From the NCBI GenBank assembly GCA_910587445.1, contig CAJULE010000019.1, forward strand, positions 1-44,066: a stretch of 44,066 nucleotides of DNA, written 5' to 3'. The translations under genes were made by a program, and so were the position numbers. Under the pieces are notes generated by a model that did no database searches, was not told the origin of the DNA, and was given only the letters and a program-made list of their open reading frames with translations. Every line of letters begins with the position of its first letter. Positions within the stretch are counted from its first letter, which is position 1. This stretch comes from an uncultured Christensenellaceae bacterium (lineage in GTDB: Bacteria; Bacillota; Clostridia; Christensenellales; Pumilibacteraceae). Of this stretch, positions 31,402 through 38,410 are shown in pieces.

Positions 31402-32420
31402 AGATAGTCGTTCTCCTTAAGAAGCTCCCTTGCCTGTTCGTAGTCGGACAGCTTGCGAAATCCGAGACGAAGCGCTCCGCCCACGCCCTCGCGGGAATTG
31501 TCGATGCGTATGCTTTTCAAATCAAGCCCGCGTTTGCCGATAAGAGTGGCTATCTTTCCTATCGCGCCCACTTCGTCGCGGACGGGCACATAGATCTCGT
31601 ACTCGCTCCTATAGCGCTTGCCCGTCATAAGCCCGTCTCTTCTCCTTCTTCCGTCGGAAAAGTACGCGCGCGTCCTTACGCCGTTCTCCTCTTCTATATA
31701 CGTGCGGAGTTTTTTAAACTCCGCTTCGAATGCGTCCATGGCTCTCAAAAGGTTGTCCCGATTGGCTTTCGTCACAGCAAGCCAAAAATCAGGCGCGCTC
31801 GAGGCGATACGCGTTGTGTCGAGAAAGCCGCCCGAAGCGAGCTCGCCGTAATTGTCCCTTGGCGCAAGCACCGTGTTGACAAGCGCATACGCGACCATAT
31901 GCGGCAAATGGCTGATGTCCGCGACCGCCCTGTCGTGCTCCTCGCTCGTCATATAAACGGGACGCGCGCCCATATCCGACACCACTTCGGCGACGGCTTT
32001 TACGTCCTCGCCGTCCTTTTCTCCCGTGAGTATCCAAAAAGCGTTTTCGAACATCTCCTTAAACGCCGCGCGCGCTCCGCTCTGTTCGCTTCCCGCCATG
32101 GGGTGTCCGCCGACAAAGCGCGCCGGCATATCCGAAAAACAGCCCTTTACGGAAGCCGTATCGGTTATTACGGCGTCGTCGCCGACTACGAGCGCAACCT
32201 GACGCACGGTGCGCTCGACCGCGCTTATCGGCACGCAGACAAACACTATTTTCGCGCCGCGCAGACTCGCGAGCCCCTGTAGGTTTATGATGCCGTTTTC
32301 GAGACAGTAATTCACCGTTTCGCGATTGCTGTCCACACCTGCGATTTCGTACTTTGAGTGAAGCGCACGGGCTATCGAACAGCCGATAAGTCCCAAGCCG
32401 ACTACGCCTATTTTTTCCAT
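31398..32420 (-). CDS. tyrA: Prephenate dehydrogenase with C-terminal ACT domain
   Basis: TyrA oxidatively decarboxylates prephenate to 4-hydroxyphenylpyruvate, the tyrosine branch. The 340-residue protein has an NAD-binding start IGVVGLGLIGCSIARAL, the catalytic region VGGHPMAGSEQSG near 100 and SEEHDRAVADISHLPHM near 158. Residues from about 272 form an ACT domain (IYVPVRDEVGAIGKIATLIG), which in the family binds tyrosine for feedback control. AGGAGA precedes the ATG. No chorismate mutase domain is fused. It heads the aro set and lies 21 bp after the DUF2207 gene. Confidence 0.95.
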   Translation of the reverse strand: MEKIGVVGLGLIGCSIARALHSKYEIAGVDSNRETVNYCLENGIINLQGLASLRGAKIVFVCVPISAVERTVRQVALVVGDDAVITDTASVKGCFSDMPARFVGGHPMAGSEQSGARAAFKEMFENAFWILTGEKDGEDVKAVAEVVSDMGARPVYMTSEEHDRAVADISHLPHMVAYALVNTVLAPRDNYGELASGGFLDTTRIASSAPDFWLAVTKANRDNLLRAMDAFEAEFKKLRTYIEEENGVRTRAYFSDGRRRRDGLMTGKRYRSEYEIYVPVRDEVGAIGKIATLIGKRGLDLKSIRIDNSREGVGGALRLGFRKLSDYEQARELLKENDYL

Positions 32421-32441
32421 TTCGGTTCTCCTGAATTGTAT

Positions 32442-34379
32442 TTACCAGCGAGACGATCCGCCGCCGCCGAAGCCGCCGCCCGAAAAGCCTCCGCCGCTTC
32501 CGCCCGAGAAACCGCCGCCGCCCGACGAGCCGCTGCTGCTCGGACGAGAAGACATGACTTGCCTGCAACGATTGTTCGTGCTATTATATATCCTGTTGAA
32601 ATATGCTATGGCGAATACGTCGCCCACGCCGAGACGATAGTACGAAGGCGGTTCCATAGTCAGTCCCTCGAACTTATCCTGCCATATCTTAGACACGCCG
32701 AGCACGTTCGCATACGGAAGTATGTTGTAATAATACTGAGGATCGTCCTTCAAAAGAAGCTCGAGCCTGTCCTTTTCCGCCATTTGCAAAAAGTCCTTGA
32801 AGCCTATTATTTCGCCGAGAACGTCGTTGTAGAATTTCGTTCTGCGGCTCAGAAAGGGCGCTATGAGAGCCGTGAGCGCGCCGAAGATCCCCAAAGGAAG
32901 CTTTTGAGAAAGGGAAAGCACGTCGGACGGCAGTATGAAAAGCAAAAGCGCAGTCATCACCGCGGCAAGCAGTATATAGCAAACGAATATGCCTATACGC
33001 TTACCCGAGCGCATTTTGAAGTGATTGCGCTTTAAGTACGTTCCCATGAGGTAGATTATAACGGCAGGCACGAAAGCGAATGCTCCTATCGCCGACAGCC
33101 AGCCGTACGCCGAGATACCGAAGTACCCGATAAAGACGAACACCGTCGCCATAAGCGCCGCCAATGCCCCGAACACGAGCGCAAGCGTAGAATACGAGTT
33201 CTCGTATAGCTTGCCGCCGTATCTCTTCGTCACAGCCGACTGAGCCGCATTTATATGTTTGTAGAAGCTGTTTGTAAGGTATGACAGCATGACATACTTC
33301 TCGCCCGTCTCCTCGTTGTCTTCGGCAAGCGCGAACAGCTTTCGGAACATATGCTTTTCGTACTCGGGCGCGAGATCGTCGAGAGGCTTTTTATAGATGA
33401 AGCGGGTGTCCCCGTCCACGTCCTCTATCTCGAGACAGCCTTTCGAAGCCCAATAGAATATGAGCGACGTTATGTCCTCGGCGGAACAGGTATTGTCTAT
33501 GAGAATGCCTGCCTCGGCGGGAGAAAGCTCCCTGTCGTCCCCGCCCTTCGGCGGATAAAAGTTCACGACGGGCAAAGGCTTGGACTGCCTGCTCTTCAGA
33601 AAGTAAATGGCGACTGCCGCGCCGACAAGCGCGATTCCGACTATCCACACGGCGAGGGTCAAAATATCGAACGGCGCCTTCATCGTGCCGGAAGGAAGAT
33701 CGAGATCGAGCGTAAGCCCCTCGAAAGCGCTCAGTCCGCCGTCGCCGGCAAGCGTTATATCCAGCCTTGTTCTGTCCGAAGAAAACGCGACTAACGCGCG
33801 GCTCGAATCTCCGCTTTCGCCCTTCTTGCCCACATACACGTGCACGGTCTCGGACTCGGGAAGCGACGCGGGAAGCTCGACGGAAACCGACACTTTTTCA
33901 AGCGCCATATTGAAGCCCGTACCTATAAAGTTGTAGTACAGCCTGTCTCCTATATCCGACGGAATTTTGACCGTATACTTTACGGTATAGCTCTTTTCCG
34001 CGTGGACATACGTCTTGTATTCCGAACCTATTCTTACGGAGATATAGCCGCGCTCGTGCGAGAACTCTACGTCGTCGCCGTCCACAGCTATACCCGTATA
34101 CCGCTCGCCGGAGTTGGTCGGAAGATAGCGGTAAAAGCCGTGGGAAGCCGCCGCGTAATAAATGGTTATGTCCTCGGTGACGTCTATGGTATAGTCGTCG
34201 TTCACGACAGCCGAAACATTCATCGAGCGCGCAACGTATCCGTTGTCGGCTTCCTGCACGGGATCGGAATCGAAAATAAAATCACAGCCCGCGGCAAAGA
34301 CAGACAAAATCGCAAGAGTCGCCGAAATAAGTGCGAAAACAAGAATTCTTTTCAACCTTAGTTTCATTTTTATACCCAT
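32442..34379 (-). CDS. DUF2207 membrane protein with glycine-rich tail
   Basis: The 645-residue protein has an N-terminal signal ending in FAAGC, a possible lipobox, then an extracytoplasmic beta-rich DUF2207 domain (about 45-230, with DYTIDVTEDITIYY), a membrane helix near 250, a cytoplasmic part, further helices near 400-490, and a Ser/Gly tail (GGGGFSGGSGGGFSGGGFGG). DUF2207 proteins are regularly encoded with LemA, as here; their role is not established. The frame starts at ATG 34,379, with AGGAG only 3 bases upstream; a second ATG at 34,367 is an alternative. A hairpin separates it from lemA. Confidence 0.88.
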   Translation of the reverse strand: MGIKMKLRLKRILVFALISATLAILSVFAAGCDFIFDSDPVQEADNGYVARSMNVSAVVNDDYTIDVTEDITIYYAAASHGFYRYLPTNSGERYTGIAVDGDDVEFSHERGYISVRIGSEYKTYVHAEKSYTVKYTVKIPSDIGDRLYYNFIGTGFNMALEKVSVSVELPASLPESETVHVYVGKKGESGDSSRALVAFSSDRTRLDITLAGDGGLSAFEGLTLDLDLPSGTMKAPFDILTLAVWIVGIALVGAAVAIYFLKSRQSKPLPVVNFYPPKGGDDRELSPAEAGILIDNTCSAEDITSLIFYWASKGCLEIEDVDGDTRFIYKKPLDDLAPEYEKHMFRKLFALAEDNEETGEKYVMLSYLTNSFYKHINAAQSAVTKRYGGKLYENSYSTLALVFGALAALMATVFVFIGYFGISAYGWLSAIGAFAFVPAVIIYLMGTYLKRNHFKMRSGKRIGIFVCYILLAAVMTALLLFILPSDVLSLSQKLPLGIFGALTALIAPFLSRRTKFYNDVLGEIIGFKDFLQMAEKDRLELLLKDDPQYYYNILPYANVLGVSKIWQDKFEGLTMEPPSYYRLGVGDVFAIAYFNRIYNSTNNRCRQVMSSRPSSSGSSGGGGFSGGSGGGFSGGGFGGGGSSRW

Positions 34380-34400
34380 AATCTCCTATCCCAAAATACT

Positions 34401-34428
34401 CTTGAAAATGCAGCCGCGCATTTTCAAG
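34401..34428 (-). promoter_or_regulatory. Intra-operon hairpin between lemA and the DUF2207 gene
   Basis: A perfect 11-bp stem CTTGAAAATGC/GCATTTTCAAG with loop AGCCGC starts 4 bases after the lemA stop. On the minus strand it is followed by AGTATTTTGGG, not a full T run, so partial termination or protection of the lemA mRNA end is likelier than a full stop. Confidence 0.6.
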
Positions 34429-34432
34429 CTTA

Positions 34433-35035
34433 TCAGAACTCCACCTTCGGAGCAACGCGTTCCGCCTCGGAATCGAGCTCGAAATACGGCTTTTTGGAAA
34501 GCTTCATTCTGCCGGCGACTATGCTCGAAGGGAATACCATTATCGCGTTGTTGTACTCGCGCACGTTTGCGTTGTAGTACTTGCGTGCGGAAGCGAGGTC
34601 GCTCTCCACGTTTTTGAGCTGTGCCGAAAGATCGAGGAAATTCGCATTGGCTTTAAGATCGGGATAGCGCTCGACCGTGAAGTTCATGAGCGTCTTGAGT
34701 TCGCTCGAAAGCGCCTTTTCAGCCGCAATCTTTTCCTCCGGCGTTGCCGCCAGGGCTGCGGTGTTGCGCGCTTCTATTACCTTCGTGAGCGTGTCCTGCT
34801 CGTGCGCCGCATAACCCTTTACTATGTTCACGAGATTGGGAATCAGATCGTATCTCTTTTTGAGATAGACGTCTATCGTAGACCAGCTCTCCTCCGTACG
34901 GTTGACGGTGCGTACAAGACTGTTTTTGATACAGATGTACACTATCAATAAAATGATTATCACAAGCGCGACCGCGCCTATAACAATACCCGCTATTGCG
35001 CCGTTTGAAAGAGCGGCGAGCAAATTTGCATACAT
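34433..35035 (-). CDS. LemA-family membrane-anchored protein
   Basis: The 200-residue protein has one N-terminal membrane helix (AGIVIGAVALVIIILLIVYI) and a long helical LemA domain with signatures NRTEESWSTIDVYLKKRYDLIPNLV-like sequence split over residues 45-69, ERYPDLKANANFLDLSAQL near 121 and ARKYYNANVREYNNAI near 150. LemA proteins are widespread and lack a settled function; pairing with DUF2207 is common. GGAGG lies 9 bases before the ATG, and a good promoter is at 35,071-35,099. The tyrA-aro genes follow without an obvious terminator. Confidence 0.92.
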   Translation of the reverse strand: MYANLLAALSNGAIAGIVIGAVALVIIILLIVYICIKNSLVRTVNRTEESWSTIDVYLKKRYDLIPNLVNIVKGYAAHEQDTLTKVIEARNTAALAATPEEKIAAEKALSSELKTLMNFTVERYPDLKANANFLDLSAQLKNVESDLASARKYYNANVREYNNAIMVFPSSIVAGRMKLSKKPYFELDSEAERVAPKVEF

Positions 35036-35070
35036 TGACTGTTACCTCCATGTTATAAAATCACAGTATA

Positions 35071-35099
35071 AGTATATCACATACTACGGCGGAAATCAA
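35071..35099 (-). promoter_or_regulatory. Promoter of lemA and possibly the whole aro run
   Basis: Minus strand TTGATT (35099-35094), 17-bp spacer, TATACT (35076-35071), 36 bases ahead of the lemA ATG. As gaps downstream are short, transcripts may extend into tyrA and aro genes. Confidence 0.7.
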
Positions 35100-35123
35100 C
35101 CGAAAAAAAAGAAAAATATAAAA

Positions 35124-35151
35124 GAAAGCAAGCCGTTTCCGATTTGCTTTC
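35124..35151 (-). terminator. Likely terminator after cwlD
   Basis: GAAAGCAA (35124-35131) and TTGCTTTC (35144-35151) form an 8-bp stem with a 12-base loop. On the minus strand it is followed by TTTTATATTTTTC and a further T run. Confidence 0.65.
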
Positions 35152-35202
35152 CTTGATTTGTTCGGGACTTGCCCAATATCGTTTGTTCGAGGTCTTTATC
35201 GG

Positions 35203-35913
35203 TCAGGAAGCGAGCGATGTCGTGGTTACGCCCAAGATGTTGTTTATGCCCGTAAAAATCGTGTAGGCTATCTTTTCGCGATACGCCGTGTCGAGAAGGA
35301 GTTTTTCGTCCTCGGGGTTCGAAAGAAATCCGCACTCTATGAGAAGCGACGGCGTTGCCGAGCACTGCAATATGAAGTAATCGCCCTCGTGCGCCGTACG
35401 CGTGCACGCCTCGAGATTCGCGTTTATGACCGTCTGCATTTTTTCCGCCATGGCCTTACCCGTCTCGCTCCCCGGCGCATAGAATACCTGCGCGCCGCGT
35501 ATGCTCGAACGCGGATATTGATTTTGATGGATGCTTATGACGAAATCGGCGTTTGCCTGCTCGATTATTTCCTTACGCGTCTGCATATCCTTCTGCTTCT
35601 TGTTCTTCGACGAAAGCCCGTAAAGACCGTCCGTGTTCAGGCGCGTCATCACAACTTTATATCCGTTCTTTTGAAGCACGCGTTTGAGTTCGCGCGCGAT
35701 CGCGAGGTTTATGTCGCTCTCCTTCGTGCCCGTATTTACGCCCTGCACTCCGCCGTCTATTCCTCCGTGCCCGGCGTCTATGACTATGGTCTTGCCGAGC
35801 GGCTCTGCGGATGAAGCAACCGACAGCGGAAATATGAGAAGGCACAGGCTCACGACGGTTATGACGACAAGCGCAATGGCTATGAGAGTATTTTTCTTTA
35901 CGGAAAGAAACAT
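35203..35913 (-). CDS. cwlD: N-acetylmuramoyl-L-alanine amidase, CwlD-like
   Basis: The 236-residue protein has an N-terminal membrane or signal segment (IAIALVVITVVSLCLLIFPL) and an Amidase_3 domain: DAGHGGIDGG with the first zinc His, the zinc Glu in GTKESDINLAIA, SIHQNQY with the second zinc His, and the catalytic Glu in LLIECGFLSNPED. In Bacillus CwlD removes peptide side chains so that muramic-lactam can form in spore cortex; length and layout match, suggesting a spore former. AAAGGAG lies 5 bases before the ATG. Repeats fill the region upstream. Confidence 0.9.
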   Translation of the reverse strand: MFLSVKKNTLIAIALVVITVVSLCLLIFPLSVASSAEPLGKTIVIDAGHGGIDGGVQGVNTGTKESDINLAIARELKRVLQKNGYKVVMTRLNTDGLYGLSSKNKKQKDMQTRKEIIEQANADFVISIHQNQYPRSSIRGAQVFYAPGSETGKAMAEKMQTVINANLEACTRTAHEGDYFILQCSATPSLLIECGFLSNPEDEKLLLDTAYREKIAYTIFTGINNILGVTTTSLAS

Positions 35914-36502
35914 AAAGACTCCTTTTTGCGAATGTAACGATTCGCATTATGTTTGCGCCTTTTTCCCTACGCGGGGCAAGTGCGCGTCGGCTTTTAAGAA
36001 AAGCCGAGGAAAAACAGATTTTTGCGCCTTTAAGAAAACCGCGGAAATTGTTTCCGCACCTTTTTTCGAAAAGGCGCGTCCAAAAAGATTTTTTGCCGAG
36101 TGGCGAGAGCGAGTTTTTTATAAATGCAACATTACGAAATTTGTTTGCGCCTTTTTCGGAAAAGGCGCGCCCAAAAACGTGAAAGGAGAGGAACTTTCGA
36201 CTGTTCCTCTCCCTTTCAATTCCCTCTCCTTTAAACGATTTAGGGCGTTGCCCTAAAAACCCTTTTTAGAGGATTAGGATTATTTTAGAAGAAAGAACAG
36301 TCTTATTAGAAAAGAACAATCCCCTCAGTCACTCGTTCCTCGTGACAGCTCCCCTTACTAAAGGGAGCCTTTTATAAGGCATAGTCGCGGGCAAGAGCAA
36401 ACTAATCCACGACTAAGACGGCTTAGATGCAAGTAAGACGGGCAACAATTCAGGCGTCAGAAGGCATAGTCGCGGGCAAGAGCAAACTAATCCACGTCTA
36501 AG
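35914..36502. repeat. Composite intergenic repeat array, copy 2
   Basis: No gene is supported. Modules in order: three GCGCC/GCACCTTTTTCGAAAAGGCGC-like units (about 35,955, 36,055, 36,147); GAGAGGAAC/GTTCCTCTCC hairpin (36,185-36,212); TTAGGGC/GCCCTAA hairpin followed by AACCCTTTTTAGAGGATTAGGATT-like sequence (36,239-36,281); a double hairpin with CTCCCCTT/AAAGGGAG and T run (36,310-36,375); then a 71-bp direct repeat, 36,377-36,447 and 36,462-36,532, differing at one base, which duplicates the left part of the nested-palindrome element. Confidence 0.8.
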
Positions 36503-36624
36503 ACGGCTTAGATGCAAGTAAGACGGGCAACTGTCGGCGCGCCGTTTGGGTTGCTGTACATATCCGTACAGCGCCCAGACGGCAAGCCGAACGTAGCCCG
36601 TATTACGAAGTATATAAGCCGTCG
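36503..36624 (-). repeat. Nested-palindrome element after the M1 peptidase gene (best-formed copy)
   Basis: Four nested stems: GACGGCTTA (36503-36511)/TAAGCCGTC (36616-36624); GTAAGACGGGC (36519-36529)/GCCCGTATTAC (36597-36607), 10 of 11 paired; GCCGTTTGGG (36542-36551)/CCCAGACGGC (36575-36584), with one G-T pair; and GCTGTAC (36554-36560)/GTACAGC (36567-36573), loop ATATCC. It ends 4 bases from the stop of the peptidase gene. Confidence 0.85.
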
Positions 36625-36628
36625 GGCT

Positions 36629-38107
36629 TTAATGCGCGAACATTTGGACTTTCCCCTCAACCCACGAATCGAAATACCCCTTAAGCTCACGAGAGGAGGC
36701 TTTTTCGAAGCAAGCGACGAGGTTGTCGGGCTTTGCGATACCGAGATAGTTTTCGGTGAAATAGGCTTTGAGCGCGCCGAAGAAGTTGTCGTCCCCTATC
36801 ATGCGGCGGAGATTGTCGAACATGAGCTGACCTTTGACATAGGTCATATAGGTGTACTCCATGGCGTTCGCGTACTCGCCGAGCGTTCTGTCCATAGACG
36901 TGTCCGCGCCGATACCGGGCTTATACAGTTCTATGTACAATAGGTACGACGTCATTGCGTCGGAAATTCTCTTTTCGAAATCGACCTCGTACTCGGGGCA
37001 CAACTTATAGAACAGCGACGTCGAATATTCGGCAAGAGCCTCGTCGAGCCATGCATGATCCACCTCGTTGTTGCCCACAATTCCGTACCACCACTGGTGC
37101 GCGGTCTCGTGGATTATCGCGTCGATATAGATAGATTCGTTGAGCTTATCGGACACCATTACGAAGTTCGGATACTCCATTCCGCCCTGAAGGAACGCCG
37201 TCTGAGCGACGGTAAAAGTCTCGTACGGATATTCGCCGAACCGCTCCGAAAAGGTCTTTAAAGCGTCGGCAGCGGCTTTAAGCGACTTGTCGGGATTTGC
37301 GTCCGCATAGTAGCAGTATTTTACACGCGTGTTTCCCACAGCGGTTTCTTTGCACTCGAACTCGCCGAGAGTAGCCGCAAAATCGCGCACGGCCTTCGCT
37401 CCGGACGTCGCCGTCGTCACGCTTTCGCCGTGCGTTTCCTCCGCGGCGCCCGTGCAAGCTATTTTATACTTGGACGGGTATTTGAGCGTAACATTGTAAT
37501 TCGCTATTTCCGTGTAGAACGGATCGCCGTTTGCATAGTAAGGGTCGGTACGGTAAGAACCGTTTTCGTAAACGCACAGCACGGGATAGAAGCCGCCGAG
37601 ATTGACGGTCTTACCCGAGTAGCCGAGGCGGTGGCGCACGTTTGCAAGCGTCGTCGTGAAAGCTATGTCGACGCTTATCTTGCCGCCGGGAAGAATCTTA
37701 TCGGGAAGCGTGACGAGAAGAATGTCGCTGTCGTTTCCGCCTATCTCGAACGCAACGTCCTTATCCGCAGCTTTTACGGACGACACCTTCATGTCGCCGT
37801 AGCTCTTGCCGTCGGGATAAGCGCTTGTCTCGTCGGTTGTCGCAACGGGAGAAAAGCGCGCGCCCTCGCGGTATGCCGCTCCGTACAGGTGGAAAGCAAG
37901 GTCTCCGTGCTCGGTCTCGTCGCGGTTGACATAGTCGAGGCGCAGCGTGCCCGTAAGCGTATGCGTAGCTTCGTCGTACTCCGCTTCTATCGTATATGTC
38001 GGCAGGTCTTTGGAGATGTCCTCGAGACCCCCGTCGCCGCACGCGGCAAACGCCGTCACACACAGGACAAGCGCAAGCAATGCGGCGAGACGCTTAAAAT
38101 ATTTCAT
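36629..38107 (-). CDS. M1-family (gluzincin) metallopeptidase, lipoprotein
   Basis: The 492-residue protein has a signal peptide ending FAAC, a lipobox-like site that would tether it outside the membrane. The N-terminal half is a beta-sandwich like the M1 aminopeptidase N-domain. The zinc site is HETAH at 333-337 with the third ligand Glu356 (HExxH-x18-E), and the exopeptidase loop GGMEYPN near 312 corresponds to GxMEN. Tyr in YVKGQLMF is the likely transition-state residue. The long helical C-terminal domain of classical aminopeptidase N is absent. AAGGAG precedes the ATG. Substrates are unknown; peptide scavenging at the cell surface is a fair inference. Confidence 0.9.
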   Translation of the reverse strand: MKYFKRLAALLALVLCVTAFAACGDGGLEDISKDLPTYTIEAEYDEATHTLTGTLRLDYVNRDETEHGDLAFHLYGAAYREGARFSPVATTDETSAYPDGKSYGDMKVSSVKAADKDVAFEIGGNDSDILLVTLPDKILPGGKISVDIAFTTTLANVRHRLGYSGKTVNLGGFYPVLCVYENGSYRTDPYYANGDPFYTEIANYNVTLKYPSKYKIACTGAAEETHGESVTTATSGAKAVRDFAATLGEFECKETAVGNTRVKYCYYADANPDKSLKAAADALKTFSERFGEYPYETFTVAQTAFLQGGMEYPNFVMVSDKLNESIYIDAIIHETAHQWWYGIVGNNEVDHAWLDEALAEYSTSLFYKLCPEYEVDFEKRISDAMTSYLLYIELYKPGIGADTSMDRTLGEYANAMEYTYMTYVKGQLMFDNLRRMIGDDNFFGALKAYFTENYLGIAKPDNLVACFEKASSRELKGYFDSWVEGKVQMFAH

Positions 38108-38192
38108 GTGATTGCTCCTTTATTTGCTGTTTGTATATCTGTATGCGGAGCTTGAAACATTTATGCTTTAAAGACATCGTAGTCTACATAAA

Positions 38193-38223
38193 AAAAGGAG
38201 GCTTCGAAACAAAGTCTCCTTTT
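38193..38223 (-). terminator. Terminator downstream of the topoisomerase A gene
   Basis: AAAAGGAGGCTT (38193-38204) pairs with AAGTCTCCTTTT (38212-38223), 12 bp with one G-T pair and a 7-base loop. On the minus strand it is followed by TTTATG after the stem's own T run. It lies beyond the repeat element that follows the gene. Confidence 0.75.
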
Positions 38224-38289
38224 GAAAGTTACAGGTTGAGATTCCTCGACAAGCTCGGAATGACATTGAACTTGCCACATTCAAGGAAT

Positions 38290-38408
38290 CAGATGCGAGT
38301 GAGACGGGCAACTGTCGGAGCGCGTCGCAGGGAGTGTACTTTTTCATACACGACCAAGCAAGCGACGAACGTAGCCTGTATTACGAAGTTTATAAGCCGT
38401 CGGGCTTA
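38290..38408 (-). repeat. Nested-palindrome element after the topoisomerase A gene
   Basis: CAGATGCGAGTGAGACGGGC on the left and AGCCTGTATTACGAAG..TATAAGCCGTCGGG on the right match the family; the centre has GTCGC/GCGAC and GTGTAC-N7-TACAC. The left outer arm has been replaced by TCAAGGAATC from a neighbouring TCGGAATGACA-type unit. Its right end lies 2-3 bases from the gene's stop codon. The rest of the gap 38,108-38,289 holds the terminator and one TCGGAATGACA unit. Confidence 0.75.
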
Positions 38409-38410
38409 CT

